NCBI GenBank assembly: GCA_910584145.1
Contig: CAJTXX010000040.1
Span: forward strand, 1 to 21,084
Origin: an uncultured Eggerthellaceae bacterium
Lineage (GTDB): Bacteria; Actinomycetota; Coriobacteriia; Coriobacteriales; Eggerthellaceae
Direction of reading: 5' to 3'
Length of the DNA: 21,084 nucleotides
The notes under the pieces are model-generated. The model was given only the letters and a program-made list of their open reading frames with translations. It made no database searches and was not told the DNA's origin. The translations under genes and the position numbers were made by a program. Of the stretch, positions 14,905 through 21,084 are shown in pieces; position 1 is the stretch's first letter; every line of letters begins with the position of its first letter.

Positions 14905-15273
14905 TCATTCGGCTATGGTGTCGAGCATCTCGTGCAGCTCGGGCAGGCTGATGTTCGCCGCTCGCGCGTCGCGCCAGGCCTGTTCGAGCAGGCTCTCCAC
15001 GCCACGCAGCTGCTCTTCGCGCAAAAGCTCCAGGTTGCCGCCTGCTACGAAGCACCCTTTGCCGGGTACCGTGTCGACGAACCCGAGCGCTTCGAGCTCG
15101 GCGTAGGCGCGTTTCGTGGTTATGACGCTCACGCGCAGGTCGTTCGCGAGCGAGCGGATGGAGGGCAGACCGTCGCCTTCGGCGAGGCGCCCTGCCAGTA
15201 TGGCGTCGCGTATCTGGTTCGCTATCTGCTCGTAGATTGGCCGGTCGCTCGCGTTCGAGATGATGATCTCCAA
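14905..15273 (-). CDS. GntR-family regulator, YtrA subfamily (controls the ABC modules)
   Basis: A 122-residue one-domain regulator: winged helix-turn-helix from IIISNASDRPIYEQIANQI to about residue 70 (LPSIRSLANDLRVSVITTKRAYAELE, then the GFVDTVPGKGCFV wing), with a short helical dimerisation tail in place of the ligand domain of larger GntR proteins. The preferred start is the TTG at 15271-15273, giving the usual family N-terminus and having AAGGA ten bases upstream; an ATG at 15294 would add seven residues but has no ribosome site. It leads an operon with an ATPase and a permease, and its own promoter is overlapped by an AT-rich palindromic array, so it most likely represses itself and the transporter until an inducer binds. 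Confidence 0.9.
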   Translation of the reverse strand: MEIIISNASDRPIYEQIANQIRDAILAGRLAEGDGLPSIRSLANDLRVSVITTKRAYAELEALGFVDTVPGKGCFVAGGNLELLREEQLRGVESLLEQAWRDARAANISLPELHEMLDTIAE

Positions 15274-15344
15274 GCCGCCTCGTTCCTTCGTCATCTGATA
15301 GGTCGCGCTCCGCCTGCCGGGCGTCCCCATGGGCGAGGCGCATA

Positions 15345-15374
15345 GTGTATATACCCTATATACACAGTATATAC
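15345..15374. promoter_or_regulatory. Probable GntR operator: three GTATATAC-type repeats
   Basis: An AT-rich island holds GTATATAC at 15347-15354, CTATATAC at 15356-15363 and GTATATAC at 15367-15374. The two exact copies are 20 bases apart, two helical turns. Bases 15345-15365 also form a perfect palindrome with nine-base arms (GTGTATATA, three bases, TATATACAC). It overlaps the -10 box and start region of the GntR promoter, the standard layout for autorepression. Confidence 0.7.
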
Positions 15375-15395
15375 ATGTGGGTGCGGACGCGTCAA
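15366..15395 (-). promoter_or_regulatory. Sigma70-like promoter of the GntR-ABC operon
   Basis: On the minus strand TTGACG (15390-15395) and TATACT (15366-15371) are separated by 18 bases, giving a start near 15359 and a leader of about 85 bases. The -10 box lies inside the operator array. Confidence 0.65.
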
Positions 15396-15535
15396 GCGCT
15401 CGGGCGCGGCGTGGCGCGCCTGCCGGCTGGGCTTCGCTATACGGTTTCCCAACGGGTGGGCGGCAGGGCTTGGCTTGCGCGCCGTGCGCTGGCATCCTTG
15501 ATACTGAGAAGCTATGGGCGCAGAGAGGAGGGCGC

Positions 15536-16330
15536 GTGGAGAGCTCGATCGTCATCGGCATTTGCATAGCGCTCTTGGTGCCCTTCGCGGGGAACACCTT
15601 GGGCGCTGCGCTCGTGTTCCCGCTGCGGCGGGGGATGGGCGAGCGTTTCCGCAAGGCGCTGCTCGGGTTCGCTGCGGGCGTGATGATGGCGGCGAGCGTA
15701 TGGAGCCTCATCATCCCGTCGCTCGAAGCGGCCGAGGGCACGGGGCTGCCGGCGTGGCTGCCCGCTGCGACCGGGTTCGTGGGCGGCATCTTGCTGCTGT
15801 TGCTGATAGACCATTTCACCCCGCATCTGCATGCGGGCGCTAACGAGCCCGAGGGCGTCGATGCGGGCTTGAAGAAGCCCACGATGATGCTGCTCGCGCT
15901 GGCGATACACAACCTGCCCGAGGGCATGGCGGTGGGCGTGGTGCTGGCCGCGTTCCTCGGCGGCGATGCCAGCATCACCTTGCCTGCGGTGGGCGCGCTG
16001 GCGCTCGGCATAGCCATACAGAACATCCCCGAGGGCGCTATCGTGTCGCTGCCCCTCACCGAAGCGGGCTACCCGCGCTGGAAGGCGTTCGCGCTGGGCA
16101 CCGCATGCGGCGCGGTGGAGCCGCTGGGCGCTCTGCTGATGGTGGCCGTCACGGGCTTGGCGACACCGATGCTGCCGTTCGTGCTGGCGTTCGCGGCGGG
16201 TGCCATGATGTATGTGGTCACCGAGGAGCTGATACCTCAGACGCAGCAGGGCCGCCATACCAACATCGGCACCGTCGGGGTGGCCTTCGGGTTCGTCCTC
16301 ATGATGATACTGGACGTGGCGCTCGGCTGA
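15536..16330 (+). CDS. ZIP-family divalent metal transporter
   Basis: A 264-residue membrane protein of the ZIP family, which imports zinc, iron or manganese. It has about eight hydrophobic segments and the two family motifs that form the metal path: HNLPEGMAVGV starting at residue 125 and QNIPEGAIVSLPL at 162. A His-containing cytoplasmic loop (DHFTPHLHAG, about 90-100) could bind metal. In the second motif Q replaces the more common H or E, which may shift metal choice. The frame is open upstream to 15329, but the GTG at 15536 has AGGAGG four bases before it and gives the normal length. A weak promoter (TTGCGC, 19 bases, GATACT at 15500) may drive it. It is divergent from the GntR-ABC operon. 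Confidence 0.9.
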   Translation: MESSIVIGICIALLVPFAGNTLGAALVFPLRRGMGERFRKALLGFAAGVMMAASVWSLIIPSLEAAEGTGLPAWLPAATGFVGGILLLLLIDHFTPHLHAGANEPEGVDAGLKKPTMMLLALAIHNLPEGMAVGVVLAAFLGGDASITLPAVGALALGIAIQNIPEGAIVSLPLTEAGYPRWKAFALGTACGAVEPLGALLMVAVTGLATPMLPFVLAFAAGAMMYVVTEELIPQTQQGRHTNIGTVGVAFGFVLMMILDVALG

Positions 16331-16423
16331 CGGTCAGTGCGACAGCTCCTCGCCGGGTCAGTGCGCTTGGCGGGGCATCCGCTGAGCTGCCGGCGGAAGG
16401 CGGCCTATCCGCGCGCCCGCTGT

Positions 16424-16431
16424 GCTAGAAT
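16424..16431 (+). promoter_or_regulatory. Extended -10 promoter of the MFS exporter gene
   Basis: TGCTAGAAT is an extended -10 element (TAGAAT at 16426-16431). Predicted start near 16438, which leaves a leader of about 205 bases. The -35 position (GCCTAT) is a poor match. Confidence 0.45.
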
Positions 16432-16495
16432 GCCCTGCATTCGCAACTGAGACGCACATACGGCTCCCCTCAGCTTCCCCTGTTCGCAACGCGCT

Positions 16496-16576
16496 GGTTG
16501 CGGCGTTGGCGCCGCAGGCGCAACCGTATCGGGTGAGATGCAACCCGAAAGCGGTGGTGCACGGCGTGGCGCAACC
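16496..16576 (+). other. Leader RNA able to form alternative hairpins
   Basis: GGTTGCG (16496-16502) can pair with CGCAACC at 16519-16525 or with the second copy at 16570-16576. A third, exclusive stem uses TGCGGCG (16499-16505) with CGCCGCA (16510-16516) around a TTGG tetraloop. The two CGCAACC copies are part of a 15-base direct repeat with one mismatch (starting GGCGCAACCG at 16517 and 16568). This layout is typical of attenuators and RNA switches, but no known class is recognised. Confidence 0.4.
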
Positions 16577-16645
16577 GCATCGTGGGAAGGCGTGAAGGGC
16601 GGAGCCGTCCGCGGCCGCCCACCCGCAGATACGAGAGGACGACCT

Positions 16646-17947
16646 ATGCACGACGAGCATATCGAGAACAGAGAGGCTCCGGCCGCCGCACCCGCCGAGC
16701 AGGCGGGCGGAGCCGAGCTGAGCGCGGCGGGCAACCCGCTCCCCGCGGGCTGGCTGGCGGCCATCGTCGCCATCTGGGCCGGTCAGGCGGCTTCGATGGT
16801 GACGAGCTACGCCGCTGGCTACGCGATGGTGTGGTACATCACCGAGACCACCGGCAGCGCGCTCATGCTGGCAGCCATGACCATCTGCGCCATGCTGCCC
16901 ATCGGGCTGGTGTCGCCTTTCGGCGGCGTGCTGGCCGACCGTGTGAACCGCAAGGCCATCATGATCGTGGCCGATATGTCCATCGGGGTGGTGTCGCTCG
17001 TGTGCGGGTTCATCATCTTGGCGGGCGATGTGTCGTTCGCGCTGATCGCCGTCATCGCCGTGTTGCGGGCGGTGGGGCAGGCGTTCCACGGGCCGGCCAT
17101 GATGGCCGCCATGCCGCTGCTCGTGCCCGAGCGGCATCTGCTGCGGGTGAACACCCTCGACCAGGCGCTCGCATCCGTCGCGGGCATCGGCGCGCCGGCG
17201 TTCGGCATCTTCCTGTACACGACGCTCGGCTTCTCGTCGGTGATGTTCCTCGACTTCGCGGGGGCGTGCTTGGCGGTGGCGGGGCTCGCGCTGGCGAAGG
17301 TGCCCACCATCCGCGATAGGGAGGCAGCGCACGAGAGCGTGCTGGCGAACCTGCGCGACGGCGTGCGCGCGGTGGGGGCCAGCCGGGGCCTGGCGCTGCT
17401 GATGGGTGCGGTCACCGTGGGCATGTTCATCTTCGGGCCGCTGTCGGCGGTGTTCCCGCTGATGACCTACCAGCATTTCGGGGGCGACGGCTATGCGGCA
17501 TCGCTCACCGAAGCGGCGTTCGGGGTGGGCATGCTGGTGGGCAGCGGGATGCTCATGGCCATGTCGAAGACCGACCGGCTGGCGCGGCTGATCGCCATAG
17601 CCGCTGCGGTGGTAGGCGCATCGACCGCGGCATGCGGTGTGCTCGCGCCCGACATGTTCTGGGCGTTCGTGGTGCTGGTGGCCGTCATGGCCATGGCATG
17701 CGCATGGTTCAACGGCCCCATGATGACGCTCATCCAGCGTACCGTGCCCGAGGAGAAGCTCGGGCGCGCCATCGGGCTGTTCACCGCTGCTACGGGCATA
17801 GCCACTCCGGTGGGCGTGGCGGTGGGCGGCGCGCTCGCCGAGGCGATGGGCGTCGCGGCCTTCTTCGTGGTCGATGGGCTGGCGTGCCTGGCCCTCGGCA
17901 TAGCCGTGTTCTTCCCTAAGAGCATCCGCAAGCTGGACGAAGGTTGA
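16646..17947 (+). CDS. MFS exporter, MFS_3 type (MefA/EntS-like)
   Basis: A 433-residue major facilitator with about twelve hydrophobic segments after an acidic, Ala-rich N-terminal tail of 32 residues. The loop 2-3 motif A is present (GGVLADRVNRKAIMI), and the sequence around it (WYITETTGSALMLAA, then PIGLVSPFGG) is typical of the MFS_3 group of macrolide- and siderophore-type exporters. The ATG at 16646 has a GAGAGGA ribosome site seven bases away; the frame is open to 16538 but the extra residues are arginine- and glycine-rich and unlikely to be real. A long leader with alternative hairpins precedes it, which would suit the attenuation control known for mef and erm genes. Substrate inference only: hydrophobic drugs or a small secreted metabolite. 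Confidence 0.9.
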   Translation: MHDEHIENREAPAAAPAEQAGGAELSAAGNPLPAGWLAAIVAIWAGQAASMVTSYAAGYAMVWYITETTGSALMLAAMTICAMLPIGLVSPFGGVLADRVNRKAIMIVADMSIGVVSLVCGFIILAGDVSFALIAVIAVLRAVGQAFHGPAMMAAMPLLVPERHLLRVNTLDQALASVAGIGAPAFGIFLYTTLGFSSVMFLDFAGACLAVAGLALAKVPTIRDREAAHESVLANLRDGVRAVGASRGLALLMGAVTVGMFIFGPLSAVFPLMTYQHFGGDGYAASLTEAAFGVGMLVGSGMLMAMSKTDRLARLIAIAAAVVGASTAACGVLAPDMFWAFVVLVAVMAMACAWFNGPMMTLIQRTVPEEKLGRAIGLFTAATGIATPVGVAVGGALAEAMGVAAFFVVDGLACLALGIAVFFPKSIRKLDEG

Positions 17948-18008
17948 TGCGCCTGCTCCCGGCGCCCGGTAGAGCCTGACGCGAGCGCCCGCCTATCCGT
18001 TCCCGAAC

Positions 18009-18055
18009 TGTTCTATTGAACCTATAACAGATTTTGTTATAATCGGAATAGAACA
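18009..18055. promoter_or_regulatory. Nested four-half-site operator for the second GntR regulator
   Basis: Two nested perfect inverted repeats share one centre: TGTTCTATT-N5-TATAACA-N5-TGTTATA-N5-AATAGAACA. All four arms contain TGTT(C/A)TA or its complement, so the site can also be read as two 21-base palindromes, TGTTCTA-N7-TATAACA and TGTTATA-N7-TAGAACA. It covers the whole -35 to +1 region of the promoter. This is strong evidence for autorepression by the gene that follows. Confidence 0.8.
18016..18043 (+). promoter_or_regulatory. Sigma70-like promoter of the GntR/DUF1648 operon
   Basis: TTGAAC (18016-18021) and a perfect TATAAT (18038-18043) are 16 bases apart. Start near 18050, leader about 40 bases. 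Every element lies inside the nested operator. Confidence 0.75.
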
Positions 18056-18088
18056 ACAAGGCGCGGAACGCGAGGGAAGGCGGCGGTC

Positions 18089-18565
18089 ATGCTCATAACG
18101 GTGGATGCGAAGGCGGAGGCGCCGCTGTACCAGCAGGTGCGCGATCAGGTGGTGGCGGGCATCGCCACCGGCGAGCTGGAGCCGGGGATGGCGCTGCCGT
18201 CGGTGCGGGCGCTGGCGAGCGACCTGGGGATAAACCTCCATACGGTGAATAAGGCGTATGCGGTGCTGCGCGATGAGGGCTATGTGCGCATGCGCGGCCG
18301 TGCGGGCGCGGTGATAGCCGACCCGACGCAGGCGAGTGGCGGCGATAAGGCGCAGGCCGCGCTGCGCGAGATGGAGGCCGAGCTGTTCAAGCTGGCGCTG
18401 GCATGGCGTGCGCGCGGTGGTGCGCGCGGGGCGTTCTTGGAGCACGCCGCCGCGCAGGCTGCACGCGCTTACGGCGCTCTGCAAGATGCCGACGAAGCCG
18501 CTGCGCCCGCGGCTCCTGCGCCTTCCCGCCGACCGCGCGCGACCGCTGCCGTCGCGCAGGCTTAG
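18089..18565 (+). CDS. GntR-family regulator, YtrA subfamily (second copy)
   Basis: A 158-residue regulator. Residues 1-75 form the GntR winged helix (MLITVDAKAEAPLYQQVRDQ, LPSVRALASDLGINLHTVNKAYAVLRDEG, then a VRMRGRAGAVI wing). A helical tail (KAQAALREMEAELFKLALAWRARG) follows, and the last 35 residues are Ala/Pro/Arg-rich. There is no ligand-binding domain. The ATG at 18089 has GGGAAGG about nine bases away. It lies under its own operator-covered promoter and 11 bases before the DUF1648/DUF5808 gene, a pairing common in Firmicutes and actinobacteria. It shares the family but not close sequence with the regulator at 14905-15273. Confidence 0.92.
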   Translation: MLITVDAKAEAPLYQQVRDQVVAGIATGELEPGMALPSVRALASDLGINLHTVNKAYAVLRDEGYVRMRGRAGAVIADPTQASGGDKAQAALREMEAELFKLALAWRARGGARGAFLEHAAAQAARAYGALQDADEAAAPAAPAPSRRPRATAAVAQA

Positions 18566-18576
18566 GAGGTGCGCTC

Positions 18577-19701
18577 GTGGATATCCAGACGACCACGCCG
18601 TTCATGCTGGTGACCCTTCTCATGCTGTCGCTCCCTTTGACCGGGGCGCTGATGGCGGCGACGCCCTATCTGATGCCGAAGCGGGAATGCTTCGCGGTGA
18701 CGGTGCCCGACGCCGCGGTGGCCGACCCGTATCTGCGCCGCCTCAAGCGCATCTATGCGATAGGGGTGCTCTCGCTTACGGCGCTCTTCACCGTAGCGGC
18801 GGCGGTGGCTTTCCTGATGGGGAGCGAGGGTATCGCCATCGGCACCTTCATCGCAGGTACGCTGGCCATCCTCGTATGCGGCTATGCTCTGATGCTGCGC
18901 TTCCGCTCGAAGGTGCGCGCCTACAAGCGCGAGCGCGGATGGGAGGCGAGCGCATCGCTTGCGGCGGGGTTCGTCGGCACCGAGGATATCCCGCATGCGC
19001 TGTCGCTGCGCTGGGACCTGCTCTATCTGCCCCTGATGGCAGTGACGCTCTTGATCGGCATCGCTTTGTACCCCGATATGCCCGCGCGCGTCCCCCAGAA
19101 CATCGACTTGCAGGGCAACGTGGTGAATTGGATGGATAAATCCATCGGCGTGGTGCTGTTCCCGGTGCTGCTCGTGGCATTCCTGGGTCTTTGCATGACG
19201 GCGGCGCACTGGAGCATCGTGCGCTCCAAGCGGCCCACCGACCCCGCCATGCCCGCTGCGAGCGCTTGGGCGTATGGCATGTTCGCCCGTGCGCAGAGCT
19301 TCATGCTGGTGGCGGGCGGGTTGGCGTTGGGGCTGGTCGGCCCGGTCATGGAGCTGTCGTTCGGCGGCGCTATCAGCATCTGGGTCGCGGCAGCAGCATC
19401 GCTCGTGCTCATATTCGCGATGGTGGCGGCATGGATCGGCGTCAGCGTGGTGTACGGCCAGAACGGCGCGCGCCTGCTCACCCGCATGAGCGAGGCGGAC
19501 AGCATGCCCTCCGACGACGACCGGTACTGGAAGCTGGGCATCTTCTACTATAACCCCGACGACGCGAGCCTGTTCCTGCCCGAGCGCTTCGGCATCGGCT
19601 GGACGCTGAATTGGGGTCGCCGCGCCGCATGGGCGCTGCTGATCGGCGACATCGCCGTGGTGGTCCTGTTCATCGGCGGCATCGCCTTCCTCATCGGCTG
19701 A
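18577..19701 (+). CDS. DUF1648 and DUF5808 domain membrane protein
   Basis: A 374-residue integral membrane protein. It has hydrophobic segments near residues 8-30, 60-85, 88-110, 145-165, 188-210, 240-262, 268-290 and 350-372. A DUF1648 core lies at about 165-185 (YPDMPARVPQNIDLQGNVV) and a DUF5808 motif at about 318-348 (WKLGIFYYNPDDASLF, then FGIGWTLNWGR). The SdpI-like immunity proteins of Bacillus share DUF1648, so a role in resistance to or sensing of membrane-active compounds is possible, but unproven here. The GTG at 18577 has a perfect AGGAGGT six bases upstream. It is co-transcribed with the GntR gene and so is its probable main target. Confidence 0.9.
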   Translation: MDIQTTTPFMLVTLLMLSLPLTGALMAATPYLMPKRECFAVTVPDAAVADPYLRRLKRIYAIGVLSLTALFTVAAAVAFLMGSEGIAIGTFIAGTLAILVCGYALMLRFRSKVRAYKRERGWEASASLAAGFVGTEDIPHALSLRWDLLYLPLMAVTLLIGIALYPDMPARVPQNIDLQGNVVNWMDKSIGVVLFPVLLVAFLGLCMTAAHWSIVRSKRPTDPAMPAASAWAYGMFARAQSFMLVAGGLALGLVGPVMELSFGGAISIWVAAAASLVLIFAMVAAWIGVSVVYGQNGARLLTRMSEADSMPSDDDRYWKLGIFYYNPDDASLFLPERFGIGWTLNWGRRAAWALLIGDIAVVVLFIGGIAFLIG

Positions 19702-19788
19702 TGCGCGCGGCGCTGGCGGCGAGCGCACCGGCTCTGAGAGGCTGCTTGTGCAGATGGTCTGTCGTATCCGTAACATTCCGGTACGCGC

Positions 19789-19816
19789 TTGCAAAGGTTC
19801 CCCGGCCCGCTACAAT
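19789..19816 (+). promoter_or_regulatory. Promoter of the suf-type operon
   Basis: TTGCAA (19789-19794) and TACAAT (19811-19816) are 16 bases apart, giving a start near 19823 and a leader of about 20 bases. No palindrome for an IscR- or SufR-type regulator was seen next to it. Confidence 0.6.
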
Positions 19817-19842
19817 GGGCACAAAAAACGAAAGGGAGCCAT

Positions 19843-20634
19843 ATGCTTGAACTGAAGAACCTCGTGTTCGAGGTGCCGGTGCCGGCCAGCGCCGGTGCGG
19901 CCTCGGGCACCGCGACGAAGCGCATCATCGACGATCTGACGCTCACCATCCCCGACGACCGCTTCACGGTCATCACCGGGCCGAACGGCGGCGGGAAGTC
20001 GACCCTGGCGAAGCTCATCATGGGCATAGAGCAGCCCACGAGCGGCCAGATACTGTTCGACGGCGACGACATCACCCATGCCGGCATAACCGAGCGGGCG
20101 CGCCTCGGCATCGGGTACGCATTCCAACAGCCGGCCCGTTTCAAGGGCATGACGGTGAAGAAGCTGCTCGACCTGTCCGCGGGCCGCAAGCTCCCCATGC
20201 TCGCCTGCAACGAGTACCTGCGCAAGGTGGGGCTGTGCTCGGCGAGCTACCTGACGCGCGAGGTGGACAAGTCGCTGTCCGGCGGCGAGGTGAAGCGCAT
20301 CGAGATAGCCACCATCCTGGCGCGCGACCCGAAGCTGGCCATCTACGACGAGCCGGAAGCCGGCATCGACCTGTGGAGCTTCGATCGCCTGACCGAGACG
20401 TTCCGCGACATCCACGAGGCGCGCGATGGGCGCTCCATCGTCATCATCTCGCATCAGGAGCGCATCATCCAGCTGGCTGACGAGATCGTGCTTTTGCGCG
20501 ATGGCAAGGTGGCCGACGCGGGCACGCCCGCAGACATGATGCCGCGCCTGGCGCTGTCGGCGCGCGGCGCCGATGGCTGCCCCCTCACCGAGCCCACCGA
20601 GCTGCACCTGACCGAGATCCCCACTACCTGCTAG
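19843..20634 (+). CDS. sufC: SufC-like Fe-S cluster assembly ATPase (SmsC type)
   Basis: A 263-residue ABC ATPase of the SufC type that powers Fe-S cluster assembly on its SufB-like partner. Walker A is GPNGGGKST at 46-54, the signature is KSLSGGEVKRIEIA, and Walker B is LAIYDEPEAGIDLWS, where EPEAGID is the hallmark that separates SufC from transport ATPases; the switch histidine is in ISHQE. It has an insertion at residues 13-26 (PASAGAASGTATK) before the first strand and a cysteine near the C-terminus. The ATG at 19843 has AAGGGAG about seven bases away, and the upstream in-frame codons precede the promoter start. It is followed after 12 bases by a SufB/SufD-like gene with no sufS or sufU visible. 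Confidence 0.93.
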   Translation: MLELKNLVFEVPVPASAGAASGTATKRIIDDLTLTIPDDRFTVITGPNGGGKSTLAKLIMGIEQPTSGQILFDGDDITHAGITERARLGIGYAFQQPARFKGMTVKKLLDLSAGRKLPMLACNEYLRKVGLCSASYLTREVDKSLSGGEVKRIEIATILARDPKLAIYDEPEAGIDLWSFDRLTETFRDIHEARDGRSIVIISHQERIIQLADEIVLLRDGKVADAGTPADMMPRLALSARGADGCPLTEPTELHLTEIPTTC

Positions 20635-20646
20635 GAGACGATAGAT

Positions 20647-21084
20647 ATGGCTGAAGAGCTGACCCGAGCCGAGCTGGACCTGCTGTCGCAGATAGCCGGC
20701 CTGCACGGCATGCCGGAAGGCGCGTTCAATATCCGCCGCGATGGCGAGCTGGTGGAGCGCAACTCATCGGCGAACATAGAGATAGCCACCAAGACCGGCG
20801 AGCCCGGCATCGACATACGCATCGCGCCGGGCACGAAGGGCGAGACGGTGTTCATCCCCGTCATCGTGACGCAGGCCGGCTTGAAGGACGTGGTGTACAA
20901 CACCTTCTACATCGGCGAGGACTGCGACGTGCGCATCATCGCCGGGTGCGGCATCCACAACGACGGGCACGCGGCCGCCCAGCATGACGGCATCCACACG
21001 TTCCACTGCGGCGCGCGCAGCAAGGTGGTCTACGTGGAGAAGCACTACGGCGAGGGCGAAGGCACCGGCGAGCGCATCTTGAAC
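20647..21084 (+). CDS. SufB/SufD-like Fe-S assembly scaffold (3' truncated by window edge)
   Basis: The first 146 residues of a SufB/SufD-family protein, open to the window end. The ATG at 20647 has AGGAGA eight bases before it. The short N-terminus (about 40 residues) leads straight into the beta-helix core (GLKDVVYNTFYIGEDCDVRIIAGCGIHNDG, abbreviated here as key segments: DVVYNTFYIGE and IAGCGIHNDG), then HDGIHTF and VYVEKHYGEGEG. Cysteines in EDCDV, AGCGI and FHCGA could be cluster ligands. The short N-terminus and the two-gene sufC-sufB order fit the minimal SMS (SmsCB) system of archaea and anaerobic bacteria. It forms the scaffold complex with SufC. Confidence 0.9.
   Translation, partial: MAEELTRAELDLLSQIAGLHGMPEGAFNIRRDGELVERNSSANIEIATKTGEPGIDIRIAPGTKGETVFIPVIVTQAGLKDVVYNTFYIGEDCDVRIIAGCGIHNDGHAAAQHDGIHTFHCGARSKVVYVEKHYGEGEGTGERILN

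Larger units (their letters stand above)
16331..16645 (+). other. Intergenic region of 315 bases with promoter and long leader
   Basis: Between the ZIP and MFS genes. The first part has a direct repeat GGTCAGTGCG (16332 and 16356) and a seven-pair stem (CCTCGCC with GGCGGGG, loop 14) that could end the ZIP transcript. An extended -10 promoter lies at 16424-16431. The rest is a leader of about 200 bases with repeated CGCAACC elements. No coding region is convincing; the in-frame ATG at 16538 would only add a low-complexity N-terminus to the MFS protein. Confidence 0.6.

Noticed and set aside
14081..15106. Plus-strand frame of 341 codons opposite the YtrB-like ATPase and GntR genes
   Set aside because: The minus-strand frames carry full Walker and winged-helix motifs; the plus-strand product has no coherent pattern.
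15329..15535. Upstream extension of the ZIP protein
   Set aside because: The extra 69 residues run through the GntR operator and are not membrane-like; the GTG at 15536 gives a family-typical length.
16538..16645. Upstream extension of the MFS exporter from the ATG at 16538
   Set aside because: It adds 36 arginine- and glycine-rich residues before a normal N-terminus, and the ATG at 16646 has a proper ribosome site.
1..21084. CRISPR array, insertion sequence, prophage, tRNA or rRNA
   Set aside because: No regularly spaced repeats, transposase or integrase motifs, or tRNA-like cloverleaf was seen when reading the window; short tRNA-like folds cannot be fully excluded without a covariance search.

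Overview
The window is a high-GC, gene-dense bacterial segment with GTG and TTG starts and strong AGGAGG-type ribosome sites. The best guess is a strictly anaerobic gut actinobacterium of class Coriobacteriia (Eggerthella/Gordonibacter/Adlercreutzia relatives). Three things suggest this: a DMSO-reductase-family molybdoenzyme next to a large ATP-binding LuxR regulator and an MFS carrier, a compact SufC/SufB-type Fe-S assembly operon, and an LPXTG-like wall protein. This placement rests on gene content only; no rRNA or other marker gene is present. No tRNA, CRISPR array, transposase or phage gene was seen.

Left part (1-6843, + strand): the C-terminal part of a molybdopterin oxidoreductase, its small two-cluster Fe-S partner, a SlyD-type FKBP prolyl isomerase, a 71-residue cysteine-rich protein, a 913-residue STAND/LuxR regulator and a 12-helix MFS transporter. 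They read as one module: a substrate carrier, a soluble reductase without a visible membrane anchor, helper proteins and a dedicated sensor-regulator. A strong hairpin terminator closes it.

Middle (6865-15395): a DUF554 membrane protein (-) and a divergent DUF2252 kinase-like protein (+); a long imperfect palindrome of unknown nature; a sortase-type surface protein (-); then two back-to-back ABC-2 transporter modules on the - strand. In transcription order the second part is GntR regulator, ATPase, permease, then a second ATPase, permease and a SAM methyltransferase. The GntR gene has a clear sigma70-like promoter overlapped by an AT-rich operator array, so it is probably autoregulated.

Right part (15536-21084, + strand): a ZIP metal transporter; an MFS_3-type exporter with a leader of about 200 nt that can form alternative hairpins; a second YtrA-type GntR regulator under a promoter embedded in a four-half-site operator, followed by a DUF1648/DUF5808 membrane protein; and finally sufC and the start of a SufB/SufD-like gene, resembling the minimal SMS (SmsCB) Fe-S assembly system. 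That operon could supply clusters to Fe-S enzymes such as the one at the left end.
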